Assembly: GCA_965220285.1 (NCBI GenBank)
Contig: OZ244818.1
Span: forward strand, 868,001 to 932,000
From: Bin5 sp009843665
GTDB lineage: Bacteria; Chloroflexota; Anaerolineae; Caldilineales; Caldilineaceae
Reading direction: 5' to 3'
DNA length: 64,000 nucleotides
Shown: positions 53,685-61,391 of the stretch, one piece after another
How positions within the stretch are numbered: the first letter of the stretch is position 1
Layout: the number at the start of each line of letters is the position of its first letter
The notes under the pieces: generated by a model
Database searches by the model: none
The model's input: only the letters and a program-made list of their open reading frames with translations
What the model was told of the DNA's origin: nothing
Translations under genes and position numbers: made by a program

Positions 53685-54695
53685 ATGCCTGTCCAGATGG
53701 CCCAGTACGGGACAAAGCACTCGCACGCTGCAGGCAAAATCACTGCCATGCAGGAGAATCCAGAAGTTGAACTGGTCGGCGTCTTTGAGCCCGACTCTGA
53801 GCACCGCGCTCAACTCGCAGACTCCGATACCTGTTTCGCAACGGTGCGCTGGTTCGATTCGGCGCAGGAGATGCTTGCCGACCCGGCTATCGTCGCCGTG
53901 GCGTCCGAAGGGCTTAACATCGAGAGCCTCGACCAGACCGAGGAGATCGTGGCGGCAGGCAAGCACGTATGGTACGACAAGGCTCCCGGAGACAACTGGG
54001 CGCAGTGGCAGCGCGTCGTTGCCGCCGCCCGCGAGAAGAAGCTGCTCATTCAGATGGGCTACATGCTGCGTTACCACGACGGTTTTCACCTGATCGCCGA
54101 ATGGGCCAAGGGCGGCCTGCTCGGCCACGTCTTTTCCATCCGCGCCCACATGTCGACCAACATTCCCACGGACCGCCGTAAGCAGATCAACGCCCATCGG
54201 GGCGGCATCTTCTACGAGCTCGCCGGGCACATGCTCGATCAGATCGTCTGGATTCTTGGCAAACCCACCAAAACAGCCTGCTATCTGCGTACGGATGACT
54301 ACGGGACAGGGGAGCGCGTCGACGGATTCGCCGACAACACATTGGGCGTCTTCGAGTTTGACGGGGCGATGGCGATGGTGGACATTGCGGCGATGGAAAC
54401 GGAGCCGATGGCCCGGCGGTACGAAGTCTACGGCACTGCGGGCAGCGCCATCGTCGTAGAGCCCTTCGAACCGGGTTCGCTTATTCGTCTCTGCCTGGCA
54501 GATGCCGCTGAAGGATATTCTGCCGGTGTGCAGATGGTCCCATTTCAGAGCCGCTCGCGCCAGGAGCTCTACGACCAGGAACTGAAGGCTTTCCTGCGCA
54601 CCATCGCTGGGCAGCAAGAGCCGGACCGGTTGCCTGAACATGATCTTCTCGTGCAGGAGACCCTGCTGCGCGCTGTGGGAACGCTCGTGGACTGA
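53685..54695 (+). CDS. Gfo/Idh/MocA family oxidoreductase
   Basis: This 336-residue NAD(P)-dependent sugar/polyol oxidoreductase has a Rossmann-type start (QMAQYGTKHSHAAGK, then ELVGVFEPD) and the motif VWYDKAPGDNW, in which the catalytic lysine is kept though the usual Glu is Asp. The C-terminal domain carries GGIFYELAGHMLDQIVWILG, typical of the family. ATG 53685 follows AAAAGGAG. It begins 97 nt after the transporter ATPase and is followed by an MDR-like dehydrogenase, suggesting that the imported compound is a sugar derivative. Confidence 0.88.
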   Translation: MPVQMAQYGTKHSHAAGKITAMQENPEVELVGVFEPDSEHRAQLADSDTCFATVRWFDSAQEMLADPAIVAVASEGLNIESLDQTEEIVAAGKHVWYDKAPGDNWAQWQRVVAAAREKKLLIQMGYMLRYHDGFHLIAEWAKGGLLGHVFSIRAHMSTNIPTDRRKQINAHRGGIFYELAGHMLDQIVWILGKPTKTACYLRTDDYGTGERVDGFADNTLGVFEFDGAMAMVDIAAMETEPMARRYEVYGTAGSAIVVEPFEPGSLIRLCLADAAEGYSAGVQMVPFQSRSRQELYDQELKAFLRTIAGQQEPDRLPEHDLLVQETLLRAVGTLVD

Positions 54696-54727
54696 GAATA
54701 GAACCATACTTCCATCGAGGTGGAGCA

Positions 54728-55690
54728 ATGAAATGTATCGGTATTGAGTTTCCGAAATTGGGCGAAGCCAGGCTTTTCGACCTGTCTGACCCACCCCAGC
54801 CGGGCCCCACCGAGATTGTTACGCGCACGCTCTTTTCCGGTGTCACGAACGGCACCGAACGCCACACGTTGATGGCGGACTTTGGCAGCCGTTTCCCGGC
54901 CCGATCGGGCTACCAGCATGTGAGCGTAGTCGAGGAAGTGGGTCGACGCGTCGATCAGTTTTCGGCTGGGGAGACGGTTTTCCTGGGCAATCATGGCGGC
55001 CACCGGGGCTGGCACCTCGTTGATCTGGCCGCCGCCAACCCGCGCGAACGCCTTTGCATCGGGCTGCCGCCTGATCTCGAGCATGAGTTTTGCGCCCTCT
55101 TCGGCATTGCCGGTGTAGGGTTCAGGCATTCGCGACGGATCCGCGTCGCAGCGCCGATGCGGGTGTGGGTTGCCGGCCTGGGATTGATCGGTCAGTCGGT
55201 GGCGCAGGCCTCGCGCGCGCTTGGCGCACACGTCACAGTTACTGACCTCGACCCGCGCCGCCTGGAGATTGCGGAACAGCTGGGCGCCCACCGCGTAGTT
55301 GACATCAGCGACGACAGCGCCGTCGAGTCTCTCTCTGAGGGCGGTCCCTATGACCGGATCGTCGACGCCTGCGGCGCGCCCGACCTCTTTGACTTTATCT
55401 ACGAACACAAGCTGCTGGCGCTTTACGGTGCGATCGGTGCGCTGGCCGGCCGCCAACCGACCGTTTTTCATCAGACGATGCTTCACGCTTTGCGGGCGTC
55501 GATCGAGTCGTCGTCGCATTTTACGTTGGAAGATCTGGGGATTCTGCGCCACTACTGCCAGCTTGGTACGGTTCGCATTGCGCCGTTGGTGACACACCGT
55601 GTCCCTGTGGAGGAAGCCCCGGCCATTTACGCTACGATGCGCGACGAGCCGTCTGAACTGCTCGGGGTCGTATTTGACTGGCAAACTTGA
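54728..55690 (+). CDS. Zinc-less MDR (alcohol dehydrogenase-like) oxidoreductase
   Basis: This 320-residue protein is of the medium-chain dehydrogenase/reductase superfamily. The catalytic GroES-like domain is shortened. The NAD(P)-binding fold reads VWVAGLGLIGQSVAQASRALGAHVTVTDLDPRRLE. The zinc-binding GHE pattern of alcohol dehydrogenases is not seen (LGNHGGHRGWH is in its place), so catalysis may not be zinc-based. It likely acts with the neighbouring Gfo/Idh/MocA enzyme on a sugar or polyol. ATG 54728 has GAGGTGGAGCA upstream. Confidence 0.85.
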   Translation: MKCIGIEFPKLGEARLFDLSDPPQPGPTEIVTRTLFSGVTNGTERHTLMADFGSRFPARSGYQHVSVVEEVGRRVDQFSAGETVFLGNHGGHRGWHLVDLAAANPRERLCIGLPPDLEHEFCALFGIAGVGFRHSRRIRVAAPMRVWVAGLGLIGQSVAQASRALGAHVTVTDLDPRRLEIAEQLGAHRVVDISDDSAVESLSEGGPYDRIVDACGAPDLFDFIYEHKLLALYGAIGALAGRQPTVFHQTMLHALRASIESSSHFTLEDLGILRHYCQLGTVRIAPLVTHRVPVEEAPAIYATMRDEPSELLGVVFDWQT

Positions 55691-55817
55691 GTGGAGACAG
55701 GCCGGCAGAGGGACAGGCTAAGGAAACAGGATTTCTGTGCGCAGTTGAGTGCGCAGGGCGCCGGGTTGATGTCCTAACCGGTAAGATTTGCCGGCATCCC
55801 TGCCAGGCCAATGGGGG

Positions 55818-56519
55818 TCAGGCGGGATACTCGATTTGAATCGTGTCGAATTCGATCACACCGCTCGGAAGGTAGGCGTAGTCTGGCTCGTAGTCGCGGT
55901 GGGTGCGCAGTTGATCTCTCATTTCCTGGGGCGCGTCGAGGGGAACTACGTTCAGCGGGAAGAGCACCAGGATCAGATCGCAGTTCACATCTCTGAGCGC
56001 GTCACGAATGTCACCATAGCCGTAAAGATCCTGCTTGTCGTGACGCCCCCCCACACACGTCCATTGGGAAGGATCATCAGACAGTAGAAGCGTCTGCTCG
56101 CTCCAGTCTTCAGTGACTGTAAGGGACTGGCCGGTGAGGGCGAAGTTCGGACGCGTATCGCCCACATCCGCCTGCACCCACAGAGTCAGATTGGCCCCTT
56201 TCAGATCCACGTCGCCTCGCAAACGAACGGTCATGCGCGCGTTGGTCAAATTGCGATCCTTGCCCTCAGCCAGAAAGCGATTTACTCCGACCTCGGCGGC
56301 GAACTCATCTGTGAAATAGCTGGCATGGGTGTGGAGGTAGGCAAGCAGATGCAGATAGCCGGCGCCGGGGGCGGAGTGATTGGGGTCGACACGCCAGGGG
56401 CTGCGAGTAACGAAGGCGCCGTCTTTCAGTTCCGGCAGATGTGAACCTGTCCCCCATGCGCACCAACCGCCGGAGCCGTTGTCGAAAGTCTCGATGTATT
56501 TTGTGCGATCCACTGCCAT
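55818..56519 (-). CDS. Hypothetical protein, probable beta-sandwich
   Basis: A 233-residue protein without signal peptide or membrane segment. It begins YIETFDNGSGGWCAW and has many Trp, Asp and Thr residues and alternating beta-rich patterns (MTVRLRGDVDLKGANLTLWVQ, GVIEFDTIQIEYPA). Shape and the FDNG-GGW start resemble carbohydrate-binding jelly-roll modules seen in Planctomycetes and Chloroflexota. It lies alone, converging with the MDR gene and 63 nt beyond the stop of the histidine kinase gene on the same strand. No function can be assigned. Confidence 0.7.
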   Translation of the reverse strand: MAVDRTKYIETFDNGSGGWCAWGTGSHLPELKDGAFVTRSPWRVDPNHSAPGAGYLHLLAYLHTHASYFTDEFAAEVGVNRFLAEGKDRNLTNARMTVRLRGDVDLKGANLTLWVQADVGDTRPNFALTGQSLTVTEDWSEQTLLLSDDPSQWTCVGGRHDKQDLYGYGDIRDALRDVNCDLILVLFPLNVVPLDAPQEMRDQLRTHRDYEPDYAYLPSGVIEFDTIQIEYPA

Positions 56520-56582
56520 GTCCTCGCGGTTGTCCAGTAGTGAACTGGCGCGGTCTGTGATCGTGTCTTGTTCCGCACATCC

Positions 56583-57836
56583 CTATCTATTCGGCAGGAC
56601 AAAGTAGAAGCGGGCTCCGCCTTCGGCGCGGTTTTCGACGCCGATGACGCCGTTGTGGGCTTCGACGACGGCTTTGGCGATGGTGAGGCCGAGGCCGGAG
56701 CCGCCGCCGCGGGCGCGGCTGCGGGACTGCTCGACGCGGTAGAACTGTTCGAAGACCTTGGAGAGGCTTTCGTCGGGGATGCCGGGACCGGAGTCGAAGA
56801 CATCGACGCGCACGCCGCCCATGACTCCCTGTGCGCTGACTGCGACGGAGCCTCCTGGAGGCGTGTGACGAAGGGCATTGCCGATCAGGTTGGTGAGGAC
56901 GCGGCCGATGAGGCCGGCGTCGAGCATGACGGGGTCGACGCGGGGGTCGGCGCTGCCGGAAAGCCCGATGCCCATTTCCTCTGCCTGGACGGCGAAGCTC
57001 TCGAGTGTGTCTGAGATGAGATCTGAGAGGGAGATGGGCTGGCGATCGAGTTGTAGGCCGCCGGCCTCGATCTCGGCCATTTCGAAAAGTTCGTCGATCA
57101 GGACGGAAAGGGCGGCTGCGTCGAGCTGGATTGTGCGCAGATAGCGCTGTGTTTCGTTGGGGTCGGTGATGTAGCCATCGGTCAGGGCTTCCACCAGGGC
57201 CTGGATGGAGGCCAGGGGTGTGCGGAGGTCGTGGCCGATCCAGGCCAGCAGATTGCGGCGCATCTGCTCAGTCTCCCGGTGACGGCTTTCAGCCGCTTCC
57301 AGCCGGGCGGCCATCTGATTGAATGTTTTGCCGAGGTGGGCCAGCTCATCGTTGCCTACAACGTCGACGCGCACGTCCCGCCTGCCTTCGGCGATTGCGG
57401 CGGCTGCCCGGCCCACCCATTGGATCTTTTCCGACAAAGTGGTGGAGAGAAAGTAGCCCAGCGCGGTCGCGATGCCACCGGCAAAGATGAGGAGCACGGC
57501 GGCGAGGCGCAGGTCATGATCACTGGCGAACATGAGCCGGGCGGTGACAAACACATTGATAAAGGTCAAGAGACTGGCGAAACCGTACCCTCCGAGCAGG
57601 GTCCAGCTCAGGCGGGGAGAGTAGTGCAGCCAGCCGAGGCGATAGGTCAGGTAGACGGCGACGACGGATAGGAGCGCGGTGGCGGTCAGGAACTGTGCCA
57701 TCGCCCATATCTCTTCCGTCGGCGGGCTGAGAACCGCGCGGAACAGGAGCAGGCCGCCCAAAACAGTTACAATTACGCCGAGGAGAAAGCGAATTGAAGG
57801 CGAAGAAGGCGACGGGGAAAGGGTCGTGGTATTCAT
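56583..57836 (-). CDS. Sensor histidine kinase
   Basis: This 417-residue membrane kinase has four hydrophobic segments (about 15-36, 46-66, 79-103, 110-130) without a large extracytoplasmic domain, then a HAMP region, a HisKA domain with the phosphoacceptor in WIGHDLRTPLASIQ (His202), and an HATPase domain with NLIGNALRHTPPGG, DSGPGIPDESL and GGGSGLGLTIAKA. It phosphorylates the response regulator whose gene is directly upstream (32-nt gap). The signal is unknown; the membrane bundle suggests an intramembrane stimulus. Confidence 0.95.
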   Translation of the reverse strand: MNTTTLSPSPSSPSIRFLLGVIVTVLGGLLLFRAVLSPPTEEIWAMAQFLTATALLSVVAVYLTYRLGWLHYSPRLSWTLLGGYGFASLLTFINVFVTARLMFASDHDLRLAAVLLIFAGGIATALGYFLSTTLSEKIQWVGRAAAAIAEGRRDVRVDVVGNDELAHLGKTFNQMAARLEAAESRHRETEQMRRNLLAWIGHDLRTPLASIQALVEALTDGYITDPNETQRYLRTIQLDAAALSVLIDELFEMAEIEAGGLQLDRQPISLSDLISDTLESFAVQAEEMGIGLSGSADPRVDPVMLDAGLIGRVLTNLIGNALRHTPPGGSVAVSAQGVMGGVRVDVFDSGPGIPDESLSKVFEQFYRVEQSRSRARGGGSGLGLTIAKAVVEAHNGVIGVENRAEGGARFYFVLPNR

Positions 57837-57868
57837 AGATTCCTCTCTGCGGCGTCCGGCCAGGGAGT

Positions 57869-58585
57869 TCAGCCGGACGTCACTTCATGCTCTCCCGGTT
57901 CAAAGCGATAGCCAACACCCCAGACGGTTATGATATGGCGCGGATTCGACGGGTCCAGCTCGATTTTTTCGCGCAGGCGGCGCACGTGGACGGTGACGGT
58001 ACTGGCGTCGATAAACTCTGAGACGCCCCAGACCTGATCGAGCAACTGGTCCCGGTTAAAGACCTGATTTGGGTTGCTGGTAAACATCCAGAGCAGGTCG
58101 AATTCCTTTACCGTCAGCGGGATTTCATTGCCGGCGACGGTGACCTGGCGCGTGCGCGGGTCAATGTGAATACTGCCGGAGGTGATGGGGCTGTCGCCGC
58201 CGGTCGGCGCCAGCGCCTGCTGCGTGCGCCGCAAGACGGCCTTTACCCTGCTGACAAGCTCACGGGTGCTGAACGGTTTGACGACGTAGTCATCGGCACC
58301 GAGCTCCAGGCCGAGGATGCGGTCGATCTCGTCTTTGCGTGCAGTCAGAAGGATTATTGGAATCGAGCTAGTTGCCCGCACCTGGCGGGTAATTTCATAT
58401 CCGTCGACGCCAGGCAGCATTACATCGAGGATGAGCAGGTCCGGAGGGTCGGATTCCAGCAGCTCAAGGGCGGATCGTCCGTCGTCCACTACAGTGGCGT
58501 CGAATCCCTCCCGCACCAGATAGAGTTTGACAACTTCACTGATGCTCGGTTCGTCGTCAACGACCAGGATTTTGACGCCTGCCAT
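57869..58585 (-). CDS. OmpR/PhoB-type response regulator
   Basis: This 238-residue protein has a receiver domain (KILVVDDEPSISEVV, phosphoacceptor Asp54 in LLILDVMLPG, conserved Lys in YVVKPFSTREL) and a C-terminal winged-helix domain (LTVKEFDLLWMFTSNPNQVFNRDQLLDQVWG, then TVTVHVRRLREKIE). It activates or represses transcription in response to the kinase encoded next. ATG 58585 is preferred to an in-frame TTG at 58606. It is transcribed divergently from the spondin/LysM gene across 186 nt, so that gene is a likely target. Confidence 0.95.
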   Translation of the reverse strand: MAGVKILVVDDEPSISEVVKLYLVREGFDATVVDDGRSALELLESDPPDLLILDVMLPGVDGYEITRQVRATSSIPIILLTARKDEIDRILGLELGADDYVVKPFSTRELVSRVKAVLRRTQQALAPTGGDSPITSGSIHIDPRTRQVTVAGNEIPLTVKEFDLLWMFTSNPNQVFNRDQLLDQVWGVSEFIDASTVTVHVRRLREKIELDPSNPRHIITVWGVGYRFEPGEHEVTSG

Positions 58586-58771
58586 GGTTGGTGGACTTCC
58601 TTGCAAAAACTCCTCGGGGAGGCGTTCACAACGCCAGCGGTTAAGATTCCGTTAATCTTTACCCACTGGCAGGGCAACTTCAATCTGCTATACTATAGGT
58701 CGCGGGCTATCGCCGATTCAATTGTTGCATAACATGTTGTTTTGACCAACCCTCAAGGAGGAGGATATACC

Positions 58772-60271
58772 ATGCAACTCAAAACACCGCTTTCGTTGAT
58801 GCTTATCGCGATGCTATTGCTCTCCACCTCTGTCGTCTTGCTACCGGCTGAAATTGCCACTGCGAGCGACGGGCCGACATTCGAGTCTAGTCATGGCGGA
58901 GACGACAAAGACGAGATGGGCGATGCGGTCACCTTTGTTGTGCGGATAGAGAACGTATCCGGCGACAGCGACCTATCCACACCGTTTGCTCCGGGCGTTT
59001 GGGTATTGCACAGCGATCCCGGTCCTCTCTTCACTGAAGGTGAAGCGGACAAGGGCTACGGACTGGAGGCGCTGGCTGAAGACGGTGATCCGTCCGCTTT
59101 GGCTGAAGCACTGAACAGCATGGACTTGCATGCGGGCGTTTTCAATACGCCGGCCGGAGCCGACGGTCCTGGCGTGATACTTCCTGGCGAAGCCTACGAG
59201 TTTGAAGTGAAGGTGACGTCGGACGCACCGTATCTTTCCTTTGCCACAATGCTTGTACAGTCCAACGACCTCTTCGTCGGTCCTGGAGAGGGAGGCATTG
59301 CGCTCATCGATATGGATGGTATGGCGATGGAGGGGATGCAGGACGTTACTGCGGATCTGCAGTTGTGGGACGCTGGCACTGAGTTCAATGAGGAGCCGGG
59401 CGTTGGCCCGGATCAGGCTCCCCGACAGTCCGCCGCCAACACGGGCCGCCCTGAAATTGGGGGGACGGTAAGAGTTGTGGATGACGGCTACTCCTATCCC
59501 GACGTCTCTGCCCTCGTCAAGGTCACCATTGATAAGGCGATGATGATGGAGGCGGGGATGGAGAAGGATGACGAGATGATGTCGGACAAGGATGACAGTA
59601 TGATGTCCGACAAGGACGACAAGATGATGTCGGACAAAGAGGGTATGATGGGCGGCGAGATCATGTTGATGGAAGAAGGTGACACGCCCTATACCGTCGC
59701 TGGTGGCGACACGCTTGGGAAGATCTCCCGGCGCGCCTACGGCGCCACCAAATACTGGAATGTCATTTGCAGCGCCAACGAACTGGCGAACTGCAATCTC
59801 ATCCACATCGGTGATGAGCTGATGCTCCCATCGCATGCAGACGCGATGGCCAAGATGGACATGATGATGATGGGTGAGAAGGATGACATGATGATGTCGG
59901 ACAAGGATGACAGTATGATGTCCGACAAAGACGACAAGATGATGTCCGACAAGGACGACAAGATGATGTCGGACAAAGACGATATGATGAAGGACGACAG
60001 CATGATGATGGGCGACATCATGTTGATGGAGGATGGGGACACGCCCTATACCGTTGCGGCGGGAGACACGCTCGGCGCCATTGCCAAACGAGCCTACGGC
60101 AACGTCAACTACTACAAGGCCATCTGCAGTGCGAACGAGATTGACAACTGCAATCTCATCGATATCGGCGACGAGTTGCTGCTTCCCACGCAAGCCGAGG
60201 CCGAAGAGATGATGGACAGCATGATGATGGACGACGGAATGGATTCGATGGACAAGAAGGACGACATGTAG
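58772..60271 (+). CDS. Secreted spondin-domain protein with Met-rich repeats and two LysM domains
   Basis: This 499-residue exported protein has a signal peptide (1-32), then a spondin N-terminal-like domain (about 35-190: VTFVVRIENVSGDSD, PFAPGVWVLHSD, MLVQSNDLFVG). A linker leads to two blocks of octapeptide repeats MMSDKDD(S/K) (about 269-293 and 374-406), each followed by a LysM domain (YTVAGGDTLGKISRRAYG at 307 and YTVAAGDTLGAIAKRAYG at 426). LysM binds peptidoglycan or chitin-type glycans; Met/Asp repeats could bind metal. ATG 58772 follows AAGGAGGAGG. Divergent from a two-component system. Function not known. Confidence 0.88.
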   Translation: MQLKTPLSLMLIAMLLLSTSVVLLPAEIATASDGPTFESSHGGDDKDEMGDAVTFVVRIENVSGDSDLSTPFAPGVWVLHSDPGPLFTEGEADKGYGLEALAEDGDPSALAEALNSMDLHAGVFNTPAGADGPGVILPGEAYEFEVKVTSDAPYLSFATMLVQSNDLFVGPGEGGIALIDMDGMAMEGMQDVTADLQLWDAGTEFNEEPGVGPDQAPRQSAANTGRPEIGGTVRVVDDGYSYPDVSALVKVTIDKAMMMEAGMEKDDEMMSDKDDSMMSDKDDKMMSDKEGMMGGEIMLMEEGDTPYTVAGGDTLGKISRRAYGATKYWNVICSANELANCNLIHIGDELMLPSHADAMAKMDMMMMGEKDDMMMSDKDDSMMSDKDDKMMSDKDDKMMSDKDDMMKDDSMMMGDIMLMEDGDTPYTVAAGDTLGAIAKRAYGNVNYYKAICSANEIDNCNLIDIGDELLLPTQAEAEEMMDSMMMDDGMDSMDKKDDM

Positions 60272-60300
60272 GAGTCGGGGGCTGCGAAGCCCATAGTGGC

Positions 60301-60331
60301 AAAGGGAGGCGCGCAGGGCGCGCCTCCTTTT
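60301..60331 (+). terminator. Rho-independent terminator after spondin/LysM gene
   Basis: GGAGGCGCGC pairs with GCGCGCCTCC around loop AGG, extended by AAA/TTT pairs, followed by TTTTG. Confidence 0.85.
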
Positions 60332-60350
60332 GCACAGATTGAGTGTTGAG

Positions 60351-61226
60351 ATGATCGTGAAAACTCTTACGAAGGCATGGACCGACAACGGAGTCGGACG
60401 GCGTGATCGTCCCGACCTCGGTCACAGTTGCGCCGTTCGATTGAGTTGTGTGCGACATCAGGGTGGAAGGCGCTATCGAATTTCTTTACTGGCGTTGATC
60501 TGTGGGTTGCTACTGGCCGGCTGCGTTATGCCATCCGCGATGCCGACCCAGAGCAGTTCGGGCAATCAGGTCAGTCAGAGCGATCAGGACGCGAAAGTTG
60601 AGGCGATTCAGACTCGAGTCGCGGAGGAGCGGGCCGAGCAGGCTTCGAACAAGGAAGATGCGATGGCCGAATCCGGCGATGGGGTGCAGGGCCAGACTGC
60701 AACTGTCGAAGAATCCGGGGCGGCACTGTCTCCCGGCCCAACGGTGGCGCAGCTGGAGCTACTGGCCAAGTTGCGGCCGCAGGGAGAGGCGCCAGAGCTA
60801 CTTAACGAGGTATGGCTGAACTCTGAACCGCTGAAGTTGGCGGACCTTCGGGGCAATGTCGTGCTGGTCGAGTTCTGGACCTATGGGTGATACAACTGCG
60901 TCAACGTAATTCCCTCGTTGAGGGAATGGCACGAGAAGTACAAGGACGACGGTTTTGTGATCATCGGCGTTCACACTCCCGAATTCAGGCACGAACGGGA
61001 TGTGAAGAACGTGGAGAACTCCCTTCTGCGACTGAATATCGATTTCGCTGTCGCGATCGATAATGATTGGAAGACGTGGCGCTCTTACAACAACCGCTAC
61101 TGGCCGGCGATGTATTTCATTGACAAGACCGGCCAGATCCGCTACCTGAAGATTGGCGAAGGCCAGTACGCATACTCGGAATCGGTGATTCAGGCGCTGC
61201 TGGCCGAACAATACACTGCCAACTGA
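60351..61226 (+). CDS. Probable selenocysteine-containing thioredoxin-like lipoprotein (UxxC)
   Basis: One frame with a single internal TGA (60888-60890). The N-terminal part has a lipoprotein signal ending LLLAGC, then an acidic linker. The thioredoxin-like domain reads VLVEFWTYG, then TGA, then YNCVNVIPSLREWHEKY, and continues to the stop at 61224. Relatives (DipZ C-terminal/redoxin type) have WTY-S-C-I-N-C here, so TGA occupies the first cysteine, giving U180-Y-N-C183. IIGVHTPEF, VAIDNDWKTW and the cis-Pro region YWPAMYFID are intact. A SECIS-like hairpin follows the TGA. Start uncertain: ATG 60351 is used, but GTG 60450, just before the signal peptide, is possible. Activity as a membrane-bound thiol oxidoreductase is inferred. 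Confidence 0.85.
60909..60927 (+). promoter_or_regulatory. SECIS-like hairpin downstream of in-frame TGA
   Basis: ATTCCCTC pairs perfectly with GAGGGAAT around loop GTT. The stem begins 18 nt after the TGA; 26 nt separate TGA and the loop, and the first loop base is G. These values fit the published bacterial SECIS pattern (spacing about 16-37 nt, G among the first two loop bases). No T tract follows, so it is not a terminator. Confidence 0.75.
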
Positions 61227-61391
61227 GACTGAGGCAGTTGCTATGCGCGGATGCTGGGGTTGGTGCCCCCGCGTGCGCGCGTTTTGGATTCGGAAACGCA
61301 CCACTTTTCCACATGGGCATCGGAGGCGTGTCCGTTCAGGAAGCCGGACGCCGGCCCAGCCTCTCCTCGACGACAACACAGTCCAACCAGA

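Noticed and set aside
60888..60890. TGA as a nonsense mutation making a pseudogene
   Set aside because: The stop falls exactly on the redox Cys position, both sides are intact and conserved, there are no other frame lesions, and a SECIS-like hairpin follows. It cannot be fully excluded without genome data.
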